Part shown: in pieces, positions 7,990 to 17,482 of the stretch
Position numbering within the stretch: the first letter of the stretch is position 1
Layout of the letters: every line of letters begins with the position of its first letter
Made by a program: the position numbers and the translations under genes
Notes under the pieces: generated by a model
What the model was told of the DNA's origin: nothing
The model's database searches: none
The model's input: the letters and a program-made list of their open reading frames with translations, nothing else
Assembly: GCA_963724015.1 (NCBI GenBank)
Contig: CAVRTM010000002.1
Coordinates: 62,001 to 126,000, forward strand
DNA: 64,000 nt
Reading direction: 5' to 3'
From: CAVRTM01 sp963724015
GTDB lineage: Bacteria > Actinomycetota > Actinomycetes > Actinomycetales > Dermatophilaceae

Positions 7990-8412
7990 ATGACCACACT
8001 CACGACCGAGCAGCTGACGGCCGGTCGCAAAGCGGCCGGTGAGGTGATCGCCGGGATCGTCAACGACGGGTCGGCGTTGCCCGTGGCCCGTGCCGCCGTC
8101 CACGAGGCGGTGACGCGCCACCGTGCCGTCCGCTTCGTGCAGGTCGTGAGCGCGGACCTCGACGCGGAGGCGCGCACCGAGGCGGACGCGGCGACGTTCC
8201 AGGCCGCGCTGACCGCCCTGCGCGGGCACCCGCGGCTGCGCTGCACCTTCGAGGTCGTCAGCGGCAGTCCCGGGCGCAAGCTCGTGGAACGCAGCCGGCG
8301 CGCGACCGTCCTCGTCATCGGCGACGACCGGCCCGAGTCGGGGACGTCCGTCGCGGCGTACTGCCAGCGGCACGCAGCCTGCTCGGTCCGGCTCGTCCCT
8401 ACGGCGCCCTGA
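7990..8412 (+). CDS. UspA-like small stress protein
   Basis: A 140-residue protein with an alpha/beta Usp-like layout: VRFVQVVSADLD near the middle and ATVLVIGDDRPESGTSVAAYCQRHAACSVRLV at the end. That matches the 'can be released / clears as its own strand' ending of Usp domains but lacks the full G-x2-G-x9-G-S ATP signature. The ATG at 7990 gives MTTLTTEQL, with no clear ribosome site ahead of it, so the start is uncertain. It is divergent from the alcohol dehydrogenase and followed 100 bp later by narK. Family assignment is moderate. Confidence 0.65.
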   Translation: MTTLTTEQLTAGRKAAGEVIAGIVNDGSALPVARAAVHEAVTRHRAVRFVQVVSADLDAEARTEADAATFQAALTALRGHPRLRCTFEVVSGSPGRKLVERSRRATVLVIGDDRPESGTSVAAYCQRHAACSVRLVPTAP

Positions 8413-8512
8413 CCACGTTCGGCCATTCCGGTGCGGCCGCCCCGTCGGCTGCTGTAGGAACGAACCGGCACCACCGGAGCGCAGCTCGTCTGCGCGCACA
8501 CAGGAGGCGGGC

Positions 8513-9787
8513 ATGAGCACATCCCGCTCGACCCACGACCCCAGCCGATCGCCCCGGGGCCGACCAGGGCTCATGCTGGCCCTCGCGACGGTGGGGTTTG
8601 CCATCGACTTCTGGGCCTGGGCGCTGCTCAGCCCGTTGGGGCCACGGTTCAAGGACGTGCTGGCCCTGTCGGGCTCCCAGCAGGCCCTGCTCGTCGCGGT
8701 GCCGGTGATCGTCGGCTCGCTCGGCCGGATCCCGGTGGGCGCCCTGACCGACCGGTTCGGTGGCCGGGTGATGTTCCCCGTGGTCTCCGCGGTGACCATC
8801 CTCCCGGTCCTGTTCCTCGGCCTGGCCGGGCAGCGGTCCCTTCCCGCCCTGCTCGTGGGCGGCTTCTTCCTGGGCATCGGCGGCACCGCCTTCGCGGTCG
8901 GTGTGCCGTTCGTCAGCGCGTGGTTCCCCCCTGAGCGGCGGGGCCTCGCGATCGGCATCTTCGGTGCCGGCATGGGTGGCACCGCGATCAGCGCGCTGAC
9001 CACGGTCAGGCTCGTCAGGGCCGGCGGCTCGGCCACCCCCTTCCTCATCACGGCTGCGGCGTTGGGCGCCTACGCGCTCGTCGCCGCCATCGTGCTGCGC
9101 GATGCCCCCGGCCGCGCCGTGCCCACCGAGTCGCTGGTACGGCGCCTCGCCGCGGCAGCCCGGCTGCCGATCACCTGGCAGGCCTGTCTGCTGTACGCCG
9201 TGGCCTTCGGCGGCTATGTCGCCTTCTCCGTCTACCTCCCCGCCTACCTCCGGACCGCCTATGGCCTCGAGCAGGCCGACGCCGCCAACCGGATGGCCGG
9301 CTTCGTCGTGCTCGCGGTGCTCATGCGCCCGGTCGGTGGCTGGCTCTCCGACCGCGTGGGGCCCGTCCCGGTGCTCACGGGGTCCTTCACGACCGTGACC
9401 CTCGGTGCGGCGGTCCAGGCGTTCACCCCGCCGTTGATGCCGCTGGGCACCATCGCGTTCCTGGCCATGGCCGCAGCCCTCGGCGCCGGCAGCGGCGCGA
9501 CGTTCGCGCTCCTGGCCCAGGTGGCACCGCCCGCCAAGGTCGGCTCGGTCACCGGCCTGGTGGGGGCCGCCGGTGGTCTCGGCGGTTTCGTCCCGCCGCT
9601 GGTGATGGGCTACGTGCACGGTCGCACGGGCTCCTACGGGAGCGGCCTGGCGCTGCTGGCCGTCGTGTCCGCCGCGACCCTGGTGCTGACCGTGACCGTC
9701 GTGCGCAGCGGTACCCGCCGCGATGCCGGCGGAGCGCCGTCCGCGGCCCAGCCGGCGCCGCGCACGCCGGAGGCGAGCACCGGCTGA
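8513..9787 (+). CDS. narK: Nitrate/nitrite transporter, MFS (NarK family)
   Basis: A 424-residue, 12-helix major facilitator. It brings nitrate in and/or exports nitrite for the nitrate reductase encoded directly downstream. The N-terminal helix TVGFAIDFWAWALLSPLGP and the loop ALTDRFGGRVMF are NarK features. The glycine-rich signature GSVTGLVGAAGGLGGFVPP lies in the C-terminal half. The ATG at 8513 follows AGGAGGCGGGC. The stop is 114 bp before the proposed narG start, so narK-narG-H-J-I probably form one transcript. Confidence 0.93.
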   Translation: MSTSRSTHDPSRSPRGRPGLMLALATVGFAIDFWAWALLSPLGPRFKDVLALSGSQQALLVAVPVIVGSLGRIPVGALTDRFGGRVMFPVVSAVTILPVLFLGLAGQRSLPALLVGGFFLGIGGTAFAVGVPFVSAWFPPERRGLAIGIFGAGMGGTAISALTTVRLVRAGGSATPFLITAAALGAYALVAAIVLRDAPGRAVPTESLVRRLAAAARLPITWQACLLYAVAFGGYVAFSVYLPAYLRTAYGLEQADAANRMAGFVVLAVLMRPVGGWLSDRVGPVPVLTGSFTTVTLGAAVQAFTPPLMPLGTIAFLAMAAALGAGSGATFALLAQVAPPAKVGSVTGLVGAAGGLGGFVPPLVMGYVHGRTGSYGSGLALLAVVSAATLVLTVTVVRSGTRRDAGGAPSAAQPAPRTPEASTG

Positions 9788-9901
9788 TGGGTGGGCACTG
9801 CGGCTGCCGGCAGATCGCCGTCCTCAACGAGGAGCAGCACGACCACCACCACGGGCACGGCCCGGCCGCGCCGCAGACGCACCCTCGGGAAGGACCCCTC
9901 G

Positions 9902-12900
9902 TTGACGAGCACCACACCACGGACCGGATCGGGCACACCCCAGCTGGACGACCCGCTGACCCAGGCGCTGGTGTCCACCCGCCGGTTCTTCACCCGCGCG
10001 GAGATCTCGGCCGACCAGCGCACGATGCACCGGTCCGGCGGTCGCGAGGCAGACGCGTTCTACCGGGACCGGTGGGCGCACGACAAGGTCGTCCGGTCCA
10101 CCCACGGCGTCAACTGCACCGGCTCCTGCTCCTGGAAGGTCTACGTCAAGGACGGCATCATCACGTGGGAGTCCCAGCAGACGGACTACCCCTCGGTCGG
10201 CCCGGACCGCCCGGAGTACGAGCCCCGCGGCTGCCCCCGAGGTGCCGCCTTCTCCTGGTACACCTACTCCCCCACCCGGGTGCGCTACCCGTACGTGCGG
10301 GGCGTCCTCCTGGACATGTACCGCGAGGCCAAGGCGCGGCTGGGTGACCCGGTCCTGGCGTGGGCCGACGTGACCGGCGACCCCGAGCGGTCCCGTCGCT
10401 ACAAGGCCGCCCGCGGCAAGGGTGGCCTCGTGCGGGCCAGCTGGGAGGAGGCCACCGAGATGGTCGCCGCCGCCCACGTGCACACCATCAAGCGCTGGGG
10501 CCCGGACCGGGTCGCCGGCTTCTCCCCGATCCCGGCGATGTCGATGGTCTCGCACGCCGCCGGAGCCCGGTTCGTGAACCTCATCGGCGGCTCGATGCTG
10601 AGCTTCTACGACTGGTACGCCGACCTGCCGGTCGCCTCGCCGCAGGTGTTCGGGGACCAGACCGACGTGCCGGAGTCGGGCGACTGGTGGGATGCCGGCT
10701 ACCTCATCATGTGGGGCTCCAACCTGCCGGTCACCCGCACCCCCGACGCGCACTGGATGACCGAGGCGCGCTACCGCGGCCAGAAGGTCATCGCCGTCGC
10801 GCCCGACTACGCCGACAACGTCAAGTTCGCCGACGAGTGGCTGCCCGCCCGTCCCGGCACCGACGCCGCCCTGGCCATGGCCATGGGGCACGTCATCCTC
10901 ACGGAGTTCTTCATCAAGCGGCAGGTGCCGTACTTCAGCGACTACGTCTCCCGCTACACGGACCTGCCGTTCCTGGTGCGCCTCGACCCCGCCCCTGCCG
11001 ACCAGCACGGTTACGTGCCGGGCAAGTTCCTCACCGCGGAGGACCTCGACGGTGAGGTGGCCGCGAGCGAGAACGCCGCCTTCAAGACCGTGCTGCTCGA
11101 TTCACGCTCAGGGGAGCCCGTGGTGCCCAACGGCTCGCTCGGGCACCGCTTCGGCGACGAGGGCGTCGGCCGGTGGAATCTCGACCTCGGCGACGTCGTG
11201 CCGCTGCTCAGCGCCGCCGGCGGCGAGGCCCCCGTCCCGGTGCACCTGCCCCGGTTCGACGAACCCTCAGGCGCCGCAGCGCTCCTCGAGCGTGGCGTGC
11301 CGGTCCGCCGGGTCAACGGCCACCTGGTCACCACCGTGTTCGACCTGCTGCTGGCGCAGTACGGCGTCGCCCGCGACGGGCTGCCCGGCGTCTGGCCCAC
11401 CGGGTACGACGACGCGGACGAGCCCTACACCCCCGCCTGGCAGGAAGCGATCACCGGCGTCCCGGCCCAGGCGGCCGCACGCGTCGGTCGCGAGTTCGCG
11501 GCCAACGCGGAGGAGTCGCAGGGGCGCTCGATGATCATCATGGGAGCCGGGACCAACCACTGGTTCCACTCCGACACGATCTACCGCGCCTTCCTCACCC
11601 TGACCAACCTGACCGGCTGCCAGGGGGTCAACGGCGGCGGCTGGGCGCACTACGTGGGTCAGGAGAAGGTGCGTCCGCTCACCGGCTACACCCAGCTCGC
11701 GAACGCCCTGGACTGGGCCAGGCCGCCGCGCAACATGATCCAGACCGCCTACTGGTACCTCCACACCGACCAGTTCCGCTACGACGCCTTCGGTGCGGAC
11801 ACCCTGGCCTCCGCGACCGCCGGCGGTCAGCTGGCCGGCAGGACGACGGCCGATGTCATCGCGCAGTCCGCGCGCCTGGGCTGGATGCCGTCCTACCCGA
11901 CGTTCGACCGCAACCCCCTGGACCTGGCCGACGACGCCCGGGCCGCGGGCCGGCCGGTCGGTGAGCATGTCGTCGACGAGCTGAGGTCCGGCAGGCTCCG
12001 CTTCGCCAGCGAGGACCCGGACGCGCCCGAGAACTTCCCCCGGGTCCTGTCCATCTGGCGGGCCAACCTGCTCGGGTCGTCCGCCAAGGGCAACGAGTAC
12101 TTCCTCAAGCACCTGCTCGGCACCGACTCCTCGGTGCGGGCCACCGAGACCCCGGAGGCCCTGCGCCCGCGGGACGTGGTGTGGCACGAGGAGGCCCCGA
12201 CCGGCAAGCTCGACCTGCTGCTCACGCTGGACTTCCGGATGACCAGCACCACCATCTTCTCCGACGTCGTCCTGCCGGCCGCGACGTGGTACGAGAAGCA
12301 CGACCTCAACACCACCGACATGCATCCCTTCGTGCACTCGTTCAACCCCGCGATCAGCCCGCCGTGGCAGACCCGAACGGACTGGGACGCCTTCATGACC
12401 ATCAGCCGGCGCTTCAGCGAGCTCGCCGCGACCCACCTCGGCGTGCGCCAGGACGTCGTCGCCGTCCCGCTGACGCACGACACCCCCGACGCGCTCGCCA
12501 CTCCGCACGGCGTGGTCGCCGACTGGAAGGCCGGCGAGTGCGAGCCCGTGCCGGGCGTCACGATGCCCAGGTTCGTCGTCGTCGAGCGCGACTACGCCGC
12601 CACCGGGGCCAAGATGGCGGCGCTCGGGCCGCTGATGGACACGCTCGGCGCCACGACCAAGGGCGTGACCTTCGAGCTGGGCGAGGAGGTCGAACGCCTG
12701 CGCCACCTCAACGGCGTGGTGCGCGGTGGCGTCGCCGACGGCCGCCCGTCCCTGGCCCGCGACGTCGACGGCTGCCAGGCGATCCTCGCCCTGTCCGGCA
12801 CCACCAACGGCCACCTCGCCACCCAGGGCTTCACCACGCTCGAGGCCCGCACCGGGGTCCGGCTGGCCGACCTCGCCGCCGAGCACGAGGGCAAAAGGAT

Positions 12901-13621
12901 CACCTTCGCCGACACCCAGGGTGCGCCCGTGCCTGTCATCACCTCACCGGAGTGGTCGGGGTCCGAGTCCGGCGGGCGGCGCTACTCCCCGTTCACCATC
13001 AACGTCGAGCGGCTCAAGCCCTGGCACACCCTGACCGGGCGGATGCACTTCTACCTCGACCACGACTGGATGACCGAGCTCGGCGAGGGCCTGCCGGTCT
13101 ACCGGCCACCGCTCAACATGCAGGCGCTGTTCGGGGAGCCGGCGATCGGCGACACCGGCGCGCTCGGGGTCACCGTTCGCTACCTGACGCCGCACAGCAA
13201 GTGGTCCATCCACTCCGAGTACCAGGACAACCTGTTCATGCTCTCCCTCTCCCGCGGCGGGCAGACCATCTGGATCAGCAAGGAGGACGCCGCCAAGGTC
13301 GGCATCGGCGACAACGACTGGGTGGAGGCGGTCAACCGCAACGGCGTGGTCGTCGCCCGGGCCATCGTCAGCCACCGGATGCCGGAGGGCACGGTCTACA
13401 TGCACCACGCGCAAGACCGGCTGATCGACGTCCCGATCGCGGAGACGTCGGGCCGGCGCGGCGGCATCCACAACTCCCTCACCCGGCTGATGATCAAGCC
13501 CAGCCACCTGATCGGCGGCTACGCCCAGCTGTCGTACGCCTTCAACTACCTCGGCCCGACCGGCAACCAACGCGACGAGGTCACCGTCATCCGACGCCGC
13601 TCCCAGGAGGTCCAGTACTGA
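9902..13621 (+). CDS. narG: Respiratory nitrate reductase, alpha subunit
   Basis: The membrane-anchored, cytoplasm-facing catalytic subunit that reduces nitrate to nitrite with a bis-MGD molybdenum cofactor. It has 1,239 residues from a TTG at 9902 placed 7 nt after GGAAGGA. This length and N-terminus (TSTTPRTG...RRFFTRAEISADQRT) match actinobacterial NarG; starting further upstream adds only low-complexity sequence. FS0 cluster ligands lie in THGVNCTGSCSWK and EPRGCPRG. The molybdenum ligand Asp lies in SFYDWYADLPVASP. No twin-arginine signal is present, as expected. The stop overlaps the narH start (TGATG). Confidence 0.96.
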   Translation: MTSTTPRTGSGTPQLDDPLTQALVSTRRFFTRAEISADQRTMHRSGGREADAFYRDRWAHDKVVRSTHGVNCTGSCSWKVYVKDGIITWESQQTDYPSVGPDRPEYEPRGCPRGAAFSWYTYSPTRVRYPYVRGVLLDMYREAKARLGDPVLAWADVTGDPERSRRYKAARGKGGLVRASWEEATEMVAAAHVHTIKRWGPDRVAGFSPIPAMSMVSHAAGARFVNLIGGSMLSFYDWYADLPVASPQVFGDQTDVPESGDWWDAGYLIMWGSNLPVTRTPDAHWMTEARYRGQKVIAVAPDYADNVKFADEWLPARPGTDAALAMAMGHVILTEFFIKRQVPYFSDYVSRYTDLPFLVRLDPAPADQHGYVPGKFLTAEDLDGEVAASENAAFKTVLLDSRSGEPVVPNGSLGHRFGDEGVGRWNLDLGDVVPLLSAAGGEAPVPVHLPRFDEPSGAAALLERGVPVRRVNGHLVTTVFDLLLAQYGVARDGLPGVWPTGYDDADEPYTPAWQEAITGVPAQAAARVGREFAANAEESQGRSMIIMGAGTNHWFHSDTIYRAFLTLTNLTGCQGVNGGGWAHYVGQEKVRPLTGYTQLANALDWARPPRNMIQTAYWYLHTDQFRYDAFGADTLASATAGGQLAGRTTADVIAQSARLGWMPSYPTFDRNPLDLADDARAAGRPVGEHVVDELRSGRLRFASEDPDAPENFPRVLSIWRANLLGSSAKGNEYFLKHLLGTDSSVRATETPEALRPRDVVWHEEAPTGKLDLLLTLDFRMTSTTIFSDVVLPAATWYEKHDLNTTDMHPFVHSFNPAISPPWQTRTDWDAFMTISRRFSELAATHLGVRQDVVAVPLTHDTPDALATPHGVVADWKAGECEPVPGVTMPRFVVVERDYAATGAKMAALGPLMDTLGATTKGVTFELGEEVERLRHLNGVVRGGVADGRPSLARDVDGCQAILALSGTTNGHLATQGFTTLEARTGVRLADLAAEHEGKRITFADTQGAPVPVITSPEWSGSESGGRRYSPFTINVERLKPWHTLTGRMHFYLDHDWMTELGEGLPVYRPPLNMQALFGEPAIGDTGALGVTVRYLTPHSKWSIHSEYQDNLFMLSLSRGGQTIWISKEDAAKVGIGDNDWVEAVNRNGVVVARAIVSHRMPEGTVYMHHAQDRLIDVPIAETSGRRGGIHNSLTRLMIKPSHLIGGYAQLSYAFNYLGPTGNQRDEVTVIRRRSQEVQY

Positions 13622-15318
13622 TGCGTGTGATGGCCCAGATGGCGATGGTGATGAACCTCGACAAGTGCATCGGGTGCCACACCTGCTCGGTGACCTGCAA
13701 GCAGGCGTGGACCAACCGCGCCGGCACCGAGTACGTGTGGTTCAACAACGTGGAAACCCGCCCCGGACAGGGCTATCCGCGCCGCTACGAGGACCAGGAG
13801 ACCTGGAAGGGCGGCTGGGCCCTGAACCGCCGGGGCAACCTCACCCTCAAGGGCGGCGGCCGGGTGAACAAGCTGCTGCACATCTTCTCCAACCCCAAGC
13901 TGCCCTCCATCCAGGACTACTACGAGCCGTGGACCTACGACTACAGCACGCTCACCGACGCGCCCGTGCAGGAGCACACGCCCGTGGCGCGCCCGAAGTC
14001 GCTGATCTCCGGCAACGACATGAAGATCACCTGGAGCGCCAACTGGGACGACGACCTCGGCGGGTCCATCGAGCACGGCGCCAAGGACGTCCTGCTCAAG
14101 AACATCGCCGACAAGGTGACGTTCGAGTTCCAGCAGACGTTCATGTTCTACCTGCCCCGCATCTGCGAGCACTGCCTCAACCCCTCCTGCGCGGCGTCGT
14201 GCCCGTCGGGGGCGATCTACAAGCGCGAGGAGGACGGCATCGTCCTGGTGGACCAGGACCGGTGCCGCGGATGGCGCATGTGCGTCTCGGGTTGCCCGTA
14301 CAAGAAGGTCTACTTCAACCACCGGACCGGTAAGGCCGAGAAGTGCACGTTCTGCTTCCCCCGGGTCGAGGTGGGGCTGCCGACCGTGTGCGCGGAGACG
14401 TGCGTCGGCCGGCTGCGCTACATCGGCCTCATGCTGTACGACGCGGACCGGGTGCTGGAGGCCGCCTCGACGCCGGAGGACCACGACCTCTACGAGGCCC
14501 AGCGCAGCGTCTTCCTCGACCCCTTCGACCCCACCGTGATGCGGGAGGCGGAGCTGGCCGGCATACCGCGTGACTGGGTCCAGGCGGCGCAGCGCTCACC
14601 GGTGTGGGCGTTGGTCAACACGTTCAAGGTCGCCCTGCCGCTGCACCCGGAGTACCGCACCATGCCGATGGTCTGGTACATCCCGCCGCTGTCGCCCGTC
14701 GTCGACATCGTCCGCGACACCGGCCACGACGCCGAGGACGGCGGGACGCTCTTCGCCGCCATCGACGCCCTGCGCATCCCGGTGGAGTACCTCGCCGAGC
14801 TGTTCACCGCCGGTGACACCGCACCGGTGGACGCGGTCCTGCGCCGGCTGGCCGCCATGCGCGCCTACATGCGCGAGCTCACCATGAGCCGCCCGGCCGA
14901 TGAGTCCCTCGCCGGGGCGGTTGGCATGACCGGCGCGCAGGTCGAGGACATGTACCGCCTGCTGGCCATCGCCAAGTACGACGAGCGCTACGTCATCCCC
15001 CCGGCGCACGCGGAGCAGGCGCACTCCCTGGAGGAGCTGGCCACCGAGTGCAGCCTGGACTACGCGGGCGGCCCGGGCGTCGGCGGTTCGGGCCCCTTCG
15101 GGGAGGGCTCCGGGGCACCCACCCCCATCGCGGTCGAGAACTTCCGGATGCTCCAGGACCGGCAGACCAGCGACACCACCGTGGACGTCAGCACCACCCG
15201 CGGCCGGGTCAACCTGCTGAACTGGGACGGCCGTGGCCGCCCCGACGGCCTGTTCCCCCGCGACGGCTCCCAGGTGACCGACGATCCGCCTGCCGACGCG
15301 GAGGAGGCACCCCGATGA
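13621..15318 (+). CDS. narH: Respiratory nitrate reductase, beta (iron-sulfur) subunit
   Basis: A 565-residue electron-transfer subunit linking NarI hemes to NarG. Cysteine groups for four clusters are visible: CIGCHTCSVTC near the N-terminus, CEHCLNPSC with CPSGAIY, CRGWRMCVSGCPYKK, and CTFCFPRVEVGLPTVCAETC. The tryptophan in CRGWRMC, in place of a cysteine, is the standard NarH feature that yields a 3Fe-4S cluster. The start is the ATG at 13621, sharing a base with the narG stop, so translation is coupled. The stop overlaps narJ. Confidence 0.96.
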   Translation: MRVMAQMAMVMNLDKCIGCHTCSVTCKQAWTNRAGTEYVWFNNVETRPGQGYPRRYEDQETWKGGWALNRRGNLTLKGGGRVNKLLHIFSNPKLPSIQDYYEPWTYDYSTLTDAPVQEHTPVARPKSLISGNDMKITWSANWDDDLGGSIEHGAKDVLLKNIADKVTFEFQQTFMFYLPRICEHCLNPSCAASCPSGAIYKREEDGIVLVDQDRCRGWRMCVSGCPYKKVYFNHRTGKAEKCTFCFPRVEVGLPTVCAETCVGRLRYIGLMLYDADRVLEAASTPEDHDLYEAQRSVFLDPFDPTVMREAELAGIPRDWVQAAQRSPVWALVNTFKVALPLHPEYRTMPMVWYIPPLSPVVDIVRDTGHDAEDGGTLFAAIDALRIPVEYLAELFTAGDTAPVDAVLRRLAAMRAYMRELTMSRPADESLAGAVGMTGAQVEDMYRLLAIAKYDERYVIPPAHAEQAHSLEELATECSLDYAGGPGVGGSGPFGEGSGAPTPIAVENFRMLQDRQTSDTTVDVSTTRGRVNLLNWDGRGRPDGLFPRDGSQVTDDPPADAEEAPR

Positions 15319-16022
15319 GCCCGTCCCGCACCCGGCCTTCGCTCCCCGAGCGCCAGCTCCGGCTCGCCTGGCAGAGCGGCTCCCTGCTCCTCGGCTACCC
15401 CGACGAGGAGCTCCTCGCGCGCGTCCCGCTCCTGCGGGAGGCCGCCGACCAGCTGCCGCGACCGGTGGCCGTCCCCCTCGGCACGTTCCTCGACCACCTC
15501 GCGTCGACGCCCCTGCCGGTGGTGGCCGAGGCGTACGTCGCCACGTTCGACCACCAGAAGCGGTGCTGCCCCTACCTGACCTGGTTCGTGCACGGCGACA
15601 CCCGCAACCGCGGGGTCGCCCTGCTGCGGTTCAAGAGCACCTACCGGGGCGCCGGCATGGAGCTGGACGACGGGGAGCTGCCGGACCACCTGGCCGTGCT
15701 GCTGGAGTTCGGCGCCACCGCGGACCCTGCGGCGGCGTGGGACCTGCTGCTGGAGCACCGCGCCGGGGTGGAGCTGTTGCGGCTGGCCCTGACCGACACC
15801 GGCTCACCGTGGTCCGACGTGGTCCGGGCGGTCTGCGCCACCCTGCCGCCCCTGGTGGGCGACGACCGCGAGGCCGTGGCGGCGCTCGTCGCCCAGGGGC
15901 CGCCGGTCGAGCAGGTGGGCCTGGCGCCGTTCGCGCCGCCGGAGTACATGCCTGAGCCCCGCCGCCCCGTGTCCCTCCCGCTGCCCACCTACGCTCCCTC
16001 CGCGAGAGGAACCCGCCCATGA
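15315..16022 (+). CDS. narJ: Nitrate reductase molybdenum cofactor assembly chaperone
   Basis: A 235-residue all-helical chaperone that holds NarGH for cofactor insertion before membrane docking. The region around residues 70-115 (EAYVATFDHQKRCCPYLTWFVHGDTRNRG) matches the conserved NarJ/TorD-family core. The ATG at 15315 overlaps the narH stop (ATGA), and its own stop overlaps narI. This is the standard narGHJI order. Confidence 0.93.
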   Translation: MSPSRTRPSLPERQLRLAWQSGSLLLGYPDEELLARVPLLREAADQLPRPVAVPLGTFLDHLASTPLPVVAEAYVATFDHQKRCCPYLTWFVHGDTRNRGVALLRFKSTYRGAGMELDDGELPDHLAVLLEFGATADPAAAWDLLLEHRAGVELLRLALTDTGSPWSDVVRAVCATLPPLVGDDREAVAALVAQGPPVEQVGLAPFAPPEYMPEPRRPVSLPLPTYAPSARGTRP

Positions 16023-16747
16023 CCTCCGGCCGTGACACCTTCCTGTGGGTGGTGGTCCCGTACATCTGCCTGACGGTCTTCGTCGTCGGCCACCTGTGGC
16101 GCTACCGCTACGACAAGTTCGGCTGGACGACCCGGTCGTCCCAGCTGTACGAGAACCGCATGCTGCGCCTGGGCAGCCCGCTGTTCCACTTCGGCATCCT
16201 GTTCGTGCTGCTCGGCCACGTCATGGGCCTCGGTGTCCCGGCGTCGTGGACGTCTGCCGTCGGGGTCTCCGAGGGGCTGTACCACTTCATGGCCGTCAGC
16301 GTCGGCGCCGTCGCCGGCATCTGCACGGTCGTGGGCATGGCCATTCTCATCTACCGGCGCCGCACGGTCGGCCCGGTCTTCTCGGCCACCACCCGCATGG
16401 ACAAGGCGATGTACGCCGTGCTGGCGACGGTGATCGTCCTGGGCCTGGTCAACACGGTGGTCGCCAACGTGTTCGGCCACTACGACTACCGCGCGGGGGT
16501 CTCGGTCTGGTTCCGCGGGATCTTCCGCTTCTCGCTGCACCCGGAGCTCATGGCGGCCGCGCCGATCGGGTTCCAGCTGCACGGGCTCGCCGCGTTCGCG
16601 TTGTTCGCCCTGTGGCCGTTCACCCGGCTCGTCCACGTCTTCAGCGCACCGCTGGGCTACCTCACCCGGCCGTACATCGTCTACCGCAGCCGCGACGACC
16701 AGCTCGGCAGCCGCACACCCCGGCGTGGCTGGGAGCGGGTCCAGTGA
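16019..16747 (+). CDS. narI: Respiratory nitrate reductase, gamma subunit (cytochrome b)
   Basis: A 242-residue membrane di-heme quinol oxidase subunit that passes electrons to NarH. Five hydrophobic helices are visible. Candidate heme histidines lie in PLFHFGILFVLLGHVMGLG and, late in the protein, IGFQLHGLAAF and TRLVHVFSAP, the standard NarI pattern. The start ATG at 16019 overlaps the narJ stop (ATGACC). The stop overlaps a downstream GTG that opens the cupin gene. Confidence 0.95.
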   Translation: MTSGRDTFLWVVVPYICLTVFVVGHLWRYRYDKFGWTTRSSQLYENRMLRLGSPLFHFGILFVLLGHVMGLGVPASWTSAVGVSEGLYHFMAVSVGAVAGICTVVGMAILIYRRRTVGPVFSATTRMDKAMYAVLATVIVLGLVNTVVANVFGHYDYRAGVSVWFRGIFRFSLHPELMAAAPIGFQLHGLAAFALFALWPFTRLVHVFSAPLGYLTRPYIVYRSRDDQLGSRTPRRGWERVQ

Positions 16748-17358
16748 GCACCGGTCCCGGCCCGCAGGAGAGCCCCGCGGGCGTCGTGTCGCTGCCGGAG
16801 GTCACGACCGCGCTGCTGGAGCAGGCGCGCACGCACCACTCCCGCCGAGCCGCGCGGACGGTCGTCGCCGGAGCCACACTGCGGGCCACGGTGATGGCCC
16901 TGGCCGCCGGCGCCGACCTGGCTGAGCACGACCCGCCGCCGGCCGCGACCCTGCAAGTGCTCTGCGGGACGGTGCGCCTGCACGCGGGGCAACGGAGCTG
17001 GTCGCTGTCGGCCGGGGAGGTCATGGCCATCCCGCCCGAGCGGCACGGGGTGCACGCCGAGACCGACGCGGTCTTCCTGCTCACGGTCGCGCCCAGCAGT
17101 GGAGCGCGCTGTCCAGGGCGGCGGCGTGCGGCGACGGCATCAGGGCGCGGGCGGCCACGCGGAGGGCGACCCGGCGAGGGCGCCGGCGAGCTCGAGCGGG
17201 CCGTCGCCGCGGACGTGGGGACGTCGCGCAGGAAGAGCGGCACGGGCGACGCGGACGAGGACGAGGGGCAGCAGCAGTCGGCGGCCGGTGACGCGCGGGG
17301 TGCGGAGGTTGGTGACGAGGATGAACGCCAGCAACGCCGCGTTCAGGACGAGCTGTGA
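16744..17358 (+). CDS. Cupin-domain protein coupled to narI (3' end uncertain)
   Basis: The GTG at 16744 overlaps the narI stop (GTGA), so the gene is probably translated together with the nar operon. Residues about 15-118 form a small cupin: LQVLCGTVRLHAG, SLSAGEVMAIPPERHGVHAETDAVFLLTVAP. After about residue 120 the frame becomes low-complexity and runs antisense to a membrane-protein gene on the other strand, so the true stop was probably near 17100 and has been lost to a frameshift. Cupins of this type bind a metal and a small ligand; this one could be a redox or metal sensor or an isomerase. The role is unknown. Confidence 0.7.
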   Translation: MSTGPGPQESPAGVVSLPEVTTALLEQARTHHSRRAARTVVAGATLRATVMALAAGADLAEHDPPPAATLQVLCGTVRLHAGQRSWSLSAGEVMAIPPERHGVHAETDAVFLLTVAPSSGARCPGRRRAATASGRGRPRGGRPGEGAGELERAVAADVGTSRRKSGTGDADEDEGQQQSAAGDARGAEVGDEDERQQRRVQDEL

Positions 17359-17367
17359 GGTGGACAT
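17081..17367 (-). pseudogene. Small membrane protein of unknown function (frameshifted)
   Basis: The ATG at 17367 follows CTGGAG and gives MSTSQLVLNAALLAFILVTNLRTPRVTGRR, then a hydrophobic segment LLLPLVLV. Reading continues only by changing frame: PLFLRDVPTSA, then GDGPLELAGALAG, then a tail ending at 17081. The composition and spacing suggest a short actinobacterial integral membrane protein with two or three helices. At least two frameshifts in under 300 bp break it. An operator-like sequence matching the nearby kinase promoter lies 116-137 bp upstream, so it is probably a target of the adjacent two-component system. Function unknown. Confidence 0.5.
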
Positions 17368-17482
17368 GCGTTGTCTCCAGGGGGATTCGCTTGTGGGTGC
17401 CGGTTCCCGGGCGCGCCACGACGCTAGGCCCGGGCCTGTCGCCGGCACGTCGGCGCACGGGTGGAGTTCCGCGACCGCGGAG

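Noticed and set aside
8413..8512. DevR-like or FNR-like site before narK
   Set aside because: No GGGAC half-site and no TTGAT-N4-ATCAA are present in the gap; control of nar may lie elsewhere.
11267..12886. 539-codon minus-strand frame inside narG
   Set aside because: Antisense shadow of a long GC-rich gene; no family signature.
12181..13620. Upstream 480 codons in frame with narH
   Set aside because: They overlap narG in another frame and are Arg/Pro-rich; narH starts at 13621.
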